From Opisthocomus hoazin (lineage: Eukaryota; Chordata; Aves; Opisthocomiformes; Opisthocomidae): a stretch of DNA of 64,000 bases. The notes beneath the pieces are model-generated. The model was not told where the DNA came from. It saw only the letters and a list, made by a program, of their open reading frames with translations, and ran no database searches. The stretch spans positions 1,317,001 to 1,381,000 of the forward strand of contig NC_134442.1 in NCBI RefSeq assembly GCF_030867145.1, read 5' to 3'. The position numbers and the translations under genes were made by a program. Positions 1 to 11,693 of this stretch are shown piece by piece (the first letter of the stretch is position 1; every line of letters starts with the position of its first letter).

Positions 1-380
1 ACAAGAAACACCATTCCATATATTCTGTACAAAATAATGCATAAAATACCTACAATAAAATCAATGCCTTACTGTACAATACATTAAAGAGAACACGTAA
101 AATACATTATGACACATAAAATACATAAAATGCAATACAAAATGCAGTGTAACATTATACCATACAATACCATACCATACAATAGATAACATACAGTACA
201 ATATAATACAAACTACAATACAAAGAATACAATAAAAACCAGCAGACCATACCATAGAATACAATAAACCCCATACTGTATATACCATACAGCACATGCA
301 ATACTTACGAAAAATAAATACCATGCCATGCAATAGAATACATACAGAAAATGCCATACCATAAAATAAAGCGCAAAATT
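1..380. repeat. G-poor ATACA-type minisatellite (partial, A0)
   Basis: Degenerate short repeats related to ATACA and CATACAATAC, with very little G on the plus strand. Only the last third or so of the block is in the window. Variants shared with the A6 block (51347-52353) and absent from the others include aataaaatc near position 56, where the others read aataacatc. Confidence 0.9.
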
Positions 381-953
381 CACTCAGCTTTCTCTCCCTA
401 GACTCAGGTTTGTGCCTGTGGATGGAGGCTGCCCATGCTTCACAGACTCCCATGCCCCATGGGCCAAGTGCCCACCCCTCCTCTGCCACTCCTTGGTACA
501 CTTCATGCTTCACACTTCTGATCTTCAGAGCACTGCACCAATATTAACTAATCTTCTCTCAAATTTCTTTTACCTTCTTCCACATACGCTTCCTGTGTTG
601 TTGCCTCATGAAGATGTCTTTGGCCTGCTCTTGTCCCTGAATTGTTATTTTTTTACTTTGAATTTGATATGTTATATAATCTGTGGGGTTGATCCCGGGG
701 TTTGATTTATCTTGAAGATCTCAAAATGCAATCCAGCCTTACAATCGATCTATAACAAATGAAGGACTATCTTGACATTGCAATAATAGATAAAACAGAC
801 TGTCTGAAAGAGGCTTGTGTGCAGCTTGGGTATTTGAGAGGACTAGACTGAAGAAATTCAGAACTGTCATAACATGACTGCACTAACTTTTCTGGTAATT
901 GTCTGAACCAGTATCAACTAAATTTTGAAAAAAAAAAGCATGTTGGAGGTTGA
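381..953. repeat. 573-bp unit-A spacer, copy 1
   Basis: Ordinary mixed-composition sequence between the minisatellite and the CR1 3' end. I recognise no gene or element family. Short open frames here do not resemble known proteins. Haplotype: ctttctctccc at the left end, caggtttgtg, gcaccaatatt and an uninterrupted A-run next to CR1. Confidence 0.8.
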
Positions 954-3938
954 TCATAGAATCACAGAATCACAGATGGTAGAGGTTGGAAGGGACCTCT
1001 GTGGGTCATCTAGTCCAACCCCCCTGCCCAAGCAGGGTCACCTACTATAGGCTGTAGAGGACCTTGTTCAGGCGGGTCTTGAATATCTCCGAGAAGGAGA
1101 CTCCACAACCTCCCTGGGCAGCCTGTTCCAGTGCTCTGTCACCCTCAGAGGGAAGAAGTTCTTCCTCATGTTCAGACGGAACTTCCTGTGCTTCAGTTTG
1201 TGCCCGTTGCCCCTTGTCCTGTCACTGGGCACTACTGAAAAGAGCTTGGCCCCATCCTACTGACACCCACCCTGCAGATATTTGTAAGTATATATTAGGT
1301 GCCCTCGCAGCCTTCTCTCTTCAGGCTGAACAAGCCCAGCTCCCTTAGCCTCTCCTTATAGGAGAGATGTTCCAGTCCCCTCACCATCCTCGTAGCCCTT
1401 CGCTGGACTCTCTCCAGTAGCTCTTCATCTTACTTGAACTGGGGAGCCCAGAACTGAACACAGTTCCAGATGGGGCCTCACCAGGGCAGTGTGAAGGGGA
1501 AGAAAATCCTCCCTCGACCTGCTGGCCACACTCCTCCTAATGCATCCCAGGATCCCATTAGCTTTCTTGGCAGCCATGGCATACTGCTTGCTCATGGTTA
1601 ACCTGTCGTTCACCAGGACAACCAGATCCCTCTCCGCACAGCTGCTCTCCAGCAGGTCCACTCCAAGCCTGTACTGATGCATGGGGTTGTTCCTCCCCAG
1701 GAGCAGGACTCTGCATTTGCCTTTGTTGAACCGCATCAGGTTCCTCTCTGCCCAACTTTCCAGCCTATCCAGGTCACGCTGAATGGCAGCACAGCCTTCT
1801 GGTGTATATACCACACCTCCCAGTTTGGTGTCATCAGCAAATATGCTGAGGGTACATTCAAACTCTTCATCCAGGTCGTTGATGAAGAAGTGAAACAAGA
1901 CTGGGCCTAGTACTGACCCCTGAGGGACACCACTAGTTACCGGTCTCCAACTAGACTCAGCGCCGCTGACTACAACCCTCTGAGTTCTGCCATTCAGACA
2001 GTTCTCAATCCACTTCACCAACCACTCATCTAGCCCACACTTCCTGAGCTTCCCTAGGAGGATATTATGGGAGACTGTGTCGAAAGCCTTGCTGAAGTCA
2101 AGGTAGAAAACATCCACGGCTCTAACTTCATCTAGCCAGCCAGTCATGCCATCGTAGAAAGCTATCAGAGTAGTCAGGCATGAGTTCCCCTTGGTGAAGC
2201 CATGCTGACTACTCCTGATAACCTTCTTTTCCTCCACTTGCTTGATGATGGCCTCCAGGATAAGCTGCTCCATCACCTTTCCCGGGATGGAGGTGAGGCT
2301 GACCGGCCTGTAGTTCCCTGGGTCCTGCTTCTTGTCCTTTTAGAAGATTGGCGTGACATTGGCCTTCCTCCAGTCCTCGGGCACCTCTCCTGTCCTCCAG
2401 GACCTCTCAAAGATGATGGAGAGTGGCTCAGCAATGACATCTGCCAGCTCCCTCAGCACTTGTGGGTGCATTCCATTGGGGCCCATGGATTTGTGGGTAT
2501 CCAGATTGTTTAATCGATCCCTCACACAGTCCTCCTCAACCAAGGGAAAGTCGTCCTCTCTGTAGGTTTCTTCTCTTACCTCCAGGGCCTGGGATTCTTG
2601 AGGGCCTGCCTTGACACTGAAGACTGAAGCAAAGAAGGCATTCAGTAGCTCTGCCTTCTCTGCATCCTCTGTCACCAGGACACCCACCTCATTCAGCAGC
2701 GGCCCCACATTGTCCCTAGCCTTTCTTTTGCTGCTGATGTACTTGAAGAAGCCCTTCTTGTTGTTTTTGACATCCCTTGCCAGCTCCAATTCCAAGTGGG
2801 TCTTGGCCTTCCTCGTCACATCCCTGCACGCTCTCACCACGTTTTTGTACTCTTCCCAAGTGGCCTGCCCCTCTTTCCACATTCCACAGACCTTTCTCTT
2901 CCAACTGATCTCCACTAGAATCTCCTTGTTCAACCATGCAGGTCTCCTTCCTCCTTTGTTATACTTCTTTCTCAGGGGGATGCACCGCTCCTGAGCGTGG
3001 AGGAAGTGACATTTAAACAGCGACCAGCACTCTTGGACCTTCCTGCCTTCGAAAGCCCTGGCCCATGCGATTCTTCCCAGTAGCTCCCTGAAGACGCCAA
3101 AGTTAGCCTTTCTGAGGTCCAAGGTTTTGATCCTGCTTATCGCCCTGCTTCCTCCATGCAGGATTCTGAACTCGACCATTCCATGGTCACTGCAGCTGAG
3201 TCTACCTCCGACCTTCACAGCCTCCACCAGTCCCTCCTTGTTTGTTAATACAAGGTCCAGCAGAGTGCCTTTCCTTGTGGGTTCCTTCACCACTTGCGTC
3301 AGAAAGTTATCGTCGATGCTCTGTAGGAACCGCCTGGATTGTGCCTGCCTAGCTGTATGGTCTTCCCAGCTGATGTCAGGGTGGTTGAAGTCCCCATGAG
3401 AACCAGGGCCTGTGATTTTGAGGCTGCTTGTAGCTGCCTGTAGAAAGCCTCATCAATTTCCTTCTCCTGGTCAGGTGGCACTGTAATGTCACCCGTGTGA
3501 GACTGTCCCTTAATTCTTACCCACAAGCTCTCAACTCGTTCCTCATTTGCCCCCAGGCCAACCTCAATGCATTCCAGTTGCTCCCTCACATATAGAGCAA
3601 CTCCACCACCTCTCCTTGTTGGCCTGTCTTTCCTAAAGAGTCGCTAGCCATCCATGACAGCATGCCAGTCATGCGAGTTGTCCGACCGCGTTTCTGTGAT
3701 GGCGACCAAGTCATAGCCGTCCTGCTGTATAATGGCTTCCAGCTCCTCCTGTTTTTGCCCATGCTACGTGCGTTGGTATAGACACACTTGAGCTGGGCAG
3801 CAAATCTCACCCCTGACCCTGGCACGCCAAACCTGGGCTCTTCCCTAGTGAGCTGGGTGATGTCCCCTTCCCCCTTTGAACCTCGTTTAAAGCCCTCTCA
3901 ATGAGCCCCGCCAGCTCTGTTTAAAGCCCTCTCAATAA
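954..3938 (-). mobile_element. CR1 LINE, copy 1 (5'-truncated, inactive)
   Basis: A chicken-repeat-1 family non-LTR retrotransposon. The 3' end lies at the low coordinate: reading the minus strand, the element finishes in a run of attctgtg/attctatg units, the hallmark of CR1 3' termini. Upstream come a short 3' UTR, ORF2 with endonuclease and reverse transcriptase domains, and about 110 bp of sequence before ORF2. Near the 5' end a 34-bp block beginning tttaaagccctctcaat is tandemly duplicated (3886-3919 and 3920-3953). The second copy crosses into the shared S segment, so the true 5' limit is uncertain. All seven copies have the same flanks, so they are one insertion multiplied with the unit. 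Confidence 0.93.
1045..3825 (-). pseudogene. CR1 ORF2 remnant (endonuclease and reverse transcriptase), copy 1
   Basis: ORF2 of CR1 encodes an apurinic-type endonuclease that nicks target DNA and a reverse transcriptase that copies the element RNA. Endonuclease pieces lie at 3586-3825 (YTNARSMG motif) and 3299-3589 (ALYVREQL appears in copies 5-7; here the frame opens at MREQL). RT pieces lie at 2340-3293 and 1425-2276. The last carries [20 protein letters not shown] and the catalytic FADD box at residues 146-149. Breaks: a frameshift in the A-run near 3752-3756; TAG in the endonuclease near 3643; a frameshift in the G-run near 3392; TAA at 2340-2342 between VTPIF and KDKK; and a frameshift near 1460. 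The remaining C-terminal coding sequence can be followed out of frame to about 1045. It cannot make an intact protein. Confidence 0.9.
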
Positions 3939-4809
3939 TCCCCACAGCCTGTCCGACCTTCTTCTTGAGAGCCATTCCACATCCTTTTCTGTGTGGCCCC
4001 GCTCTGTACCTGCTAGAGGGGTGGGTCTAGCGGCCTGGCTGCTGGCGATGGCAGAAGGGAACACAGGTCATAGGGACCCCGCAGTTGGAAAGACCGAGTG
4101 TCTCGGGCCAGCTCCTGGTGGGAGCGCTGTGTGCGTGCGCAGTGCACTAGCGAACCTGAAGCTGGCCTAGCTCTCGAGCAAGAGGACAGAGACCTTTTCA
4201 GTCCCGTGGGTGGCATGTGGCTGCAGCCTACCTGACTGATCAGCCCCAGCATTCACAGACCTTACAAGAGGACCAGGCCTGCCAACCACCGGCCACATCT
4301 CCACCTGCTGGAGTCAGGAAGGACTTGGAGGTGCTTGACCACGCATACCCCGAGCTGCTTCCCACCTAGGCACGTCCCCTCTGCACTACCTGTTTGGGGG
4401 CTGTGGTGATTAGGGACAGGGCTCAGCCAAACAAGCAAAGCTGTCTCTGCCAGAGTGCTCTCCCCAGAATGACCCCAGCTCTTCCTTCACATATTGCTGA
4501 AGTGTGCCCACCTCTCACACCATTCCCTCTTAACCACCTGCAAAAATCTGCTGCTGGCATCACAGAGTATCCACAGAAGACAAGTGACGTTCTCCAAGGC
4601 CACCTTCTGCCTGCTCTAAGCAGATATCGGGCACCACCTTCAGGTCAATTTTTGAAAACCAAAGCAGCGTGGAGTGCGGTTTGTTTGGGGACGTCTTCTA
4701 GTGCCTATGAAGCCATGCTGCTTCCAATTGCACGTCTGTGGCCACGCATAGCAGGCAGTGCGACTGCCCGCACCAGTGTTGGCCCAGAAGAGCAATGTAG
4801 CTGGTAGAC
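3939..4809. repeat. Shared 871-bp segment S, copy 1
   Basis: S is the only sequence common to units A and B. Its left edge is defined by tccccacagcctg, where left-hand neighbours of A and B type diverge. Its right edge is gtagctggtagac, where the A tail and the acrosin upstream region diverge. I recognise no gene in it; the 137-residue open frame at 4394-4807 resembles no known protein. Positions 4439-4534 occur as a 93% identical inverted copy in the 3' flank of unit B. Marker base 4106 is G (A-type). Confidence 0.9.
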
Positions 4810-6257
4810 CTTCAGTCTCAACCTGCCATCTGGTTCACCTCCGTTTCTGTCTTGTCTCCTGTCTCTCAGTGCTCTTCCCTCTGCCAGGCACTCTTCCCAG
4901 TCACTCCATCACCTGCCAGTGCCTTTCGCTGTTCTCGTGTTTCGATGGCAGGTGGTACCTTGAAAGCACTGTCCCAGCCATGGGACCTGCACCTATTTCT
5001 CTCCTTTCGCCTCTGTGTGCTCTGGCTGCGTGACACTTTCTTTGACCTCAGAGGCCCTTTGTGCCTGGCTCTCTCCTGCTGCTAAAGCCTGTTCCTGCAA
5101 GAGAAGAGGCAATTAGTTGGTGTCTCCTCCCTGCTATCTCACCTGCATCTCCCTGGCCTGGGCAGCTGGTGGGAACTGTCACCATCAGCCCCAGCTGTCC
5201 TAGAAGTCCTCTCCTGGCTCTGGGTGTGCTTGGCATCGAACGTGGTTCCTGAAGGAGAAGAGCAAAACTCCAAGTAACTCCTGGGCACCAACCTGCTGGG
5301 AGAGCTCATTTGAAGGCAGGTTGGCAGCAAGCCCCAAGGCTGCTCCAGGGGTGCTCCCTGTCCCGAGCTCAGCCACAGGTCCCACACCCGGCTCTCTTGT
5401 TACCAAGAGGGATTTGCTTGCATTTTCCTTTTCTTGTAATTCGTGCGTGGGTGCTGGGAAAAGAGGCAGCAGAAGGACGCACTGGCTAAAACCCCTTCTT
5501 ACTGCCAGCCATAAAGGTGCCTCTCGCCTGGGAGCACGAGAAGGACCCCGTGTTACCACTCTCCATTCCTTACAGGCAGTCTGAAGACTATTCACATATT
5601 CATTTTCATACACCACCAAAGTTTTAGCCTCATGTCCCAGCAGTTTGTTTAGAAAAACGTACAATTTAAAAACGTTTTAGAATATCAAGACACCATCTGA
5701 AGTCTCCAGCGATGTCTGAAATGTTTTGAGTTGGCTTTGTCCTGTTTCCTTAGATGCTGAAATATAAGTTAGAACAGCACCACACTCGATCACTTCTCTT
5801 TTTTTCACATGTCACACAGTGGAATAGAGATGAGAGATCTCCCAGGGAAGTGACAAAAAAGCGGGCCCTGAGCTGGAAGCCACGTGTAGCTGTGTCAGCA
5901 TGGCACTGTGCTCAGAGCTAAAATCAGTACAATACATAGGCAACCAAGCAGCTCTTTCTGCAAGGTACAATTCCATGTCATACTGACAGAAGTAGATCGT
6001 GAGAGTGCCTTGCAATTCTTAAAATGCACAATATTGCATGGCATAGACATGTCTGTTGTCTTTGCCTGCAGCAGAAGGCTGGAGTGGAAGGAAGACACAG
6101 AGGAGACTCCTCACAGAGTCAACATGGAATGAGTAAGAAGAGGGGAAAAAAAGTCCCAGAAGCAAAGGTCAAACACATCACCAAGGCATTAAGCTTATTA
6201 GCTTGCGGTGCGGTACAGACTGCTTGTTTTCTTTAATAACACTTGATTTTGATTGTG
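4810..6257. repeat. Unit-A tail, copy 1 (1,448 bp, unidentified)
   Basis: Follows S in every A unit. Gene-poor and not recognised. The longest open frame (5200-5664 minus) is opened or closed by single-base differences among copies, which argues against coding. Markers: T at 4811, C at 4935, G at 5015. No acrosin exon or LINE fragment was seen in it. Confidence 0.7.
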
Positions 6258-7264
6258 ATAAACCACAATACAAACCAAAACACCATACAGCAGTCAATGC
6301 AATAAAAAATACAGTACGTACAATAAACGCAACGCCAGGCCCTGCAATACATACCATGCAACTCAACACATACGATACGTACAATACAACACATGCATTG
6401 CAATAATGCCGTAGCATGACATACAACACAATATAGGATACAACACCAGCACCACAACACAACACGCACAGCACATACAATAGAAAATACAACACACGCA
6501 TCACATACAACACATGCTACAGCATACACTGTGTACTGCATACAGTCAAATGCATACAGTACTAAAGACAATACAAACCAAAATACAATGCCTACAACAC
6601 AAACACAGGATATAGACAAGGCAATCTACGCCACACCATACAACACCGTATCATCCAATACCATACAACACACAGTAGGCACCACACGATAAACAATACA
6701 ATACCGACACAGCATGCAGTACATACAATGCCTGCATACAGTACAGTGCATACCCTAACCTTCATCAAATAGAATACAATAGATACAGTGCAGAACATAA
6801 AATACAATACACCATATACCATACGTGACAGACAATGCAATGCATACTAGACAACACAAATCCCAGTAGTCGAGAAAATACAGTACAAGAAACACCATTC
6901 CATATATTCTGTACAAAATAATACATAAAATACCTACAATAACATCAATGCCTTACTGTACAATACATTAAAGAGAACACGTAAAATACATTATGACACA
7001 TAAAATACATAAAATGCAATACAAAATGCAGTGTAACATTATACCATACAATACCATACCATACAATAGATAACATACAGTACAATATAATACAAACTAC
7101 AATACAAAGAATACAATAAAAACCAGCAGACCATACCATAGAATACAATAAACCCCATACTGTATATACCATACAGCACATGCAATACTTACGAAAAATA
7201 AATACCATGCCATGCAATAGAATACATACAGAAAATGCCATACCATAAAATAAAGCGCAAAATT
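6258..7264. repeat. G-poor ATACA-type minisatellite, A1
   Basis: About 1.0 kb of degenerate pentamer/decamer repeats (atacaatac, catacaacac, aataccatac). The left half is richer in acaac/cacac steps and the right half in atacaat/ccatac steps. The plus strand is dominated by A, C and T with very little G, so the strand asymmetry is strong. Minus-strand open frames through it give Cys/Tyr/Val-rich translations that simply reflect the repeat. Confidence 0.92.
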
Positions 7265-7837
7265 CACTCAGCTTTCTCTCCCTAGACTCAGGTTTGTGCC
7301 TGTGGATGGAGGCTGCCCATGCTTCACAGACTCCCATGCCCCATGGGCCAAGTGCCCACCCCTCCTCTGCCACTCCTTGGTACACTTCATGCTTCACACT
7401 TCTGATCTTCAGAGCACTGCACCCATATTAACTAATCTTCTCTCAAATTTCTTTTACCTTCTTCCACATACGCTTCCTGTGTTGTTGCCTCATGAAGATG
7501 TCTTTGGCCTGCTCTTGTCCCTGAATTGTTATTTTTTTACTTTGAATTTGATATGTTATATAATCTGTGGGGTTGATCCCGGGGTTTGATTTATCTTGAA
7601 GATCTCAAAATGCAATCCAGCCTTACAATCGATCTATAACAAATGAAGGACTATCTTGACATTGCAATAATAGATAAAACAGACTGTCTGAAAGAGGCTT
7701 GTGTGCAGCTTGGGTATTTGAGAGGACTAGACTGAAGAAATTCAGAACTGTCATAACATGACTGCACTAACTTTTCTGGTAATTGTCTGAACCAGTATCA
7801 ACTAAATTTTGAAAAAAAAAAGCATGTTGGAGGTTGA
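7265..7837. repeat. 573-bp unit-A spacer, copy 2
   Basis: Unidentified sequence. Shares cagctttctctc/caggtttgtg with copies 1 and 4; gcacccatatt is shared only with copy 4. Confidence 0.8.
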
Positions 7838-10822
7838 TCATAGAATCACAGAATCACAGATGGTAGAGGTTGGAAGGGACCTCTGTGGGTCATCTAGTCC
7901 AACCCCCCTGCCCAAGCAGGGTCACCTACTATAGGCTGTAGAGGACCTTGTTCAGGCGGGTCTTGAATATCTCCGAGAAGGAGACTCCACAACCTCCCTG
8001 GGCAGCCTGTTCCAGTGCTCTGTCACCCTCAGAGGGAAGAAGTTCTTCCTCATGTTCAGACGGAACTTCCTGTGCTTCAGTTTGTGCCCGTTGCCCCTTG
8101 TCCTGTCACTGGGCACTACTGAAAAGAGCTTGGCCCCATCCTACTGACACCCACCCTGCAGATATTTGTAAGTATATATTAGGTGCCCTCGCAGCCTTCT
8201 CTCTTCAGGCTGAACAAGCCCAGCTCCCTTAGCCTCTCCTTATAGGAGAGATGTTCCAGTCCCCTCACCATCCTCGTAGCCCTTCGCTGGACTCTCTCCA
8301 GTAGCTCTTCATCTTACTTGAACTGGGGAGCCCAGAACTGAACACAGTTCCAGATGGGGCCTCACCAGGGCAGTGTGAAGGGGAAGAAAATCCTCCCTCG
8401 ACCTGCTGGCCACACTCCTCCTAATGCATCCCAGGATCCCATTAGCTTTCTTGGCAGCCATGGCATACTGCTTGCTCATGGTTAACCTGTCGTTCACCAG
8501 GACAACCAGATCCCTCTCCGCACAGCTGCTCTCCAGCAGGTCCACTCCAAGCCTGTACTGATGCATGGGGTTGTTCCTCCCCAGGAGCAGGACTCTGCAT
8601 TTGCCTTTGTTGAACCGCATCAGGTTCCTCTCTGCCCAACTTTCCAGCCTATCCAGGTCACGCTGAATGGCAGCACAGCCTTCTGGTGTATATACCACAC
8701 CTCCCAGTTTGGTGTCATCAGCAAATATGCTGAGGGTACATTCAAACTCTTCATCCAGGTCGTTGATGAAGAAGTGAAACAAGACTGGGCCTAGTACTGA
8801 CCCCTGAGGGACACCACTAGTTACCGGTCTCCAACTAGACTCAGCGCCGCTGACTACAACCCTCTGAGTTCTGCCATTCAGACAGTTCTCAATCCACTTC
8901 ACCAACCACTCATCTAGCCCACACTTCCTGAGCTTCCCTAGGAGGATATTATGGGAGACTGTGTCGAAAGCCTTGCTGAAGTCAAGGTAGAAAACATCCA
9001 CGGCTCTAACTTCATCTAGCCAGCCAGTCATGCCATCGTAGAAAGCTATCAGAGTAGTCAGGCATGAGTTCCCCTTGGTGAAGCCATGCTGACTACTCCT
9101 GATAACCTTCTTTTCCTCCACTTGCTTGATGATGGCCTCCAGGATAAGCTGCTCCATCACCTTTCCCGGGATGGAGGTGAGGCTGACCGGCCTGTAGTTC
9201 CCTGGGTCCTGCTTCTTGTCCTTTTAGAAGATTGGCGTGACATTGGCCTTCCTCCAGTCCTCGGGCACCTCTCCTGTCCTCCAGGACCTCTCAAAGATGA
9301 TGGAGAGTGGCTCAGCAATGACATCTGCCAGCTCCCTCAGCACTTGTGGGTGCATTCCATTGGGGCCCATGGATTTGTGGGTATCCAGATTGTTTAATCG
9401 ATCCCTCACACAGTCCTCCTCAACCAAGGGAAAGTCGTCCTCTCTGTAGGTTTCTTCTCTTACCTCCAGGGCCTGGGATTCTTGAGGGCCTGCCTTGACA
9501 CTGAAGACTGAAGCAAAGAAGGCATTCAGTAGCTCTGCCTTCTCTGCATCCTCTGTCACCAGGACACCCACCTCATTCAGCAGCGGCCCCACATTGTCCC
9601 TAGCCTTTCTTTTGCTGCTGATGTACTTGAAGAAGCCCTTCTTGTTGTTTTTGACATCCCTTGCCAGCTCCAATTCCAAGTGGGTCTTGGCCTTCCTCGT
9701 CACATCCCTGCACGCTCTCACCACGTTTTTGTACTCTTCCCAAGTGGCCTGCCCCTCTTTCCACATTCCACAGACCTTTCTCTTCCAACTGATCTCCACT
9801 AGAATCTCCTTGTTCAACCATGCAGGTCTCCTTCCTCCTTTGTTATACTTCTTTCTCAGGGGGATGCACCGCTCCTGAGCGTGGAGGAAGTGACATTTAA
9901 ACAGCGACCAGCACTCTTGGACCTTCCTGCCTTCGAAAGCCCTGGCCCATGCGATTCTTCCCAGTAGCTCCCTGAAGACGCCAAAGTTAGCCTTTCTGAG
10001 GTCCAAGGTTTTGATCCTGCTTATCGCCCTGCTTCCTCCATGCAGGATTCTGAACTCGACCATTCCATGGTCACTGCAGCTGAGTCTACCTCCGACCTTC
10101 ACAGCCTCCACCAGTCCCTCCTTGTTTGTTAATACAAGGTCCAGCAGAGTGCCTTTCCTTGTGGGTTCCTTCACCACTTGCGTCAGAAAGTTATCGTCGA
10201 TGCTCTGTAGGAACCGCCTGGATTGTGCCTGCCTAGCTGTATGGTCTTCCCAGCTGATGTCAGGGTGGTTGAAGTCCCCATGAGAACCAGGGCCTGTGAT
10301 TTTGAGGCTGCTTGTAGCTGCCTGTAGAAAGCCTCATCAATTTCCTTCTCCTGGTCAGGTGGCACTGTAATGTCACCCGTGTGAGACTGTCCCTTAATTC
10401 TTACCCACAAGCTCTCAACTCGTTCCTCATTTGCCCCCAGGCCAACCTCAATGCATTCCAGTTGCTCCCTCACATATAGAGCAACTCCACCACCTCTCCT
10501 TGTTGGCCTGTCTTTCCTAAAGAGTCGCTAGCCATCCATGACAGCATGCCAGTCATGCGAGTTGTCCGACCGCGTTTCTGTGATGGCGACCAAGTCATAG
10601 CCGTCCTGCTGTATAATGGCTTCCAGCTCCTCCTGTTTTTGCCCATGCTACGTGCGTTGGTATAGACACACTTGAGCTGGGCAGCAAATCTCACCCCTGA
10701 CCCTGGCACGCCAAACCTGGGCTCTTCCCTAGTGAGCTGGGTGATGTCCCCTTCCCCCTTTGAACCTCGTTTAAAGCCCTCTCAATGAGCCCCGCCAGCT
10801 CTGTTTAAAGCCCTCTCAATAA
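7838..10822 (-). mobile_element. CR1 LINE, copy 2 (inactive)
   Basis: Very close match to copy 1 across the full element, including the attctgtg-type 3' end at 7838 and the 34-bp duplication at the 5' end. Confidence 0.93.
7929..10709 (-). pseudogene. CR1 ORF2 remnant, copy 2
   Basis: Open pieces at 10470-10709, 10183-10473, 9224-10177 and 8309-9160. All lesions of copy 1 are present, including the endonuclease TAG. The RT piece reads GNSCLTTL like copies 1 and 4, against GKSCLTNL in copies 3, 5, 6 and 7. Confidence 0.88.
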
Positions 10823-11693
10823 TCCCCACAGCCTGTCCGACCTTCTTCTTGAGAGCCATTCCACATCCTTTTCTGTGTGGCCCCGCTCTGTACCTGCTAG
10901 AGGGGTGGGTCTAGCGGCCTGGCTGCTGGCGATGGCAGAAGGGAACACAGGTCATAGGGACCCCGCAGTTGGAAAGACCGAGTGTCTCGGGCCAGCTCCT
11001 GGTGGGAGCGCTGTGTGCGTGCGCAGTGCACTAGCGAACCTGAAGCTGGCCTAGCTCTCGAGCAAGAGGACAGAGACCTTTTCAGTCCCGTGGGTGGCAT
11101 GTGGCTGCAGCCTACCTGACTGATCAGCCCCAGCATTCACAGACCTTACAAGAGGACCAGGCCTGCCAACCACCGGCCACATCTCCACCTGCTGGAGTCA
11201 GGAAGGACTTGGAGGTGCTTGACCACGCATACCCCGAGCTGCTTCCCACCTAGGCACGTCCCCTCTGCACTACCTGTTTGGGGGCTGTGGTGATTAGGGA
11301 CAGGGCTCAGCCAAACAAGCAAAGCTGTCTCTGCCAGAGTGCTCTCCCCAGAATGACCCCAGCTCTTCCTTCACATATTGCTGAAGTGTGCCCACCTCTC
11401 ACACCATTCCCTCTTAACCACCTGCAAAAATCTGCTGCTGGCATCACAGAGTATCCACAGAAGACAAGTGACGTTCTCCAAGGCCACCTTCTGCCTGCTC
11501 TAAGCAGATATCGGGCACCACCTTCAGGTCAATTTTTGAAAACCAAAGCAGCGTGGAGTGCGGTTTGTTTGGGGACGTCTTCTAGTGCCTATGAAGCCAT
11601 GCTGCTTCCAATTGCACGTCTGTGGCCACGCATAGCAGGCAGTGCGACTGCCCGCACCAGTGTTGGCCCAGAAGAGCAATGTAGCTGGTAGAC
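10823..11693. repeat. Shared segment S, copy 2
   Basis: A unit on both sides; marker base is G (A-type). Confidence 0.9.

Larger units (their letters stand above)
1..3938. repeat. Tandem unit A, right-hand part (A0)
   Basis: This is the end of an A unit whose S segment and tail lie left of the window. It contains the end of the minisatellite, the 573-bp spacer and CR1 copy 1. Base 1 aligns with base 6885, which sets the 6,884-bp period. Confidence 0.95.
3939..10822. repeat. Tandem unit A1 (6,884 bp)
   Basis: First complete A unit: S (3939-4809), tail (4810-6257), minisatellite (6258-7264), spacer (7265-7837), CR1 copy 2 (7838-10822). Confidence 0.95.

Noticed and set aside
1064-1348. 94-residue plus-strand frame beginning MFRRVLNIS
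   Set aside because: Antisense to the end of CR1 ORF2 and its 3' UTR.
4394-4807. 137-residue frame in S repeated in all ten copies
   Set aside because: Unrecognised, tolerates amino-acid changes at random positions, and partly matches the inverted fragment in B; treated as non-coding.
6178-7397. Minus-strand frames of 82-150 residues, rich in Cys, Tyr and Val, looking like small membrane proteins
   Set aside because: They are translations of the ATACA-type minisatellite, overlap one another in several frames, and one is broken in the A6 copy.
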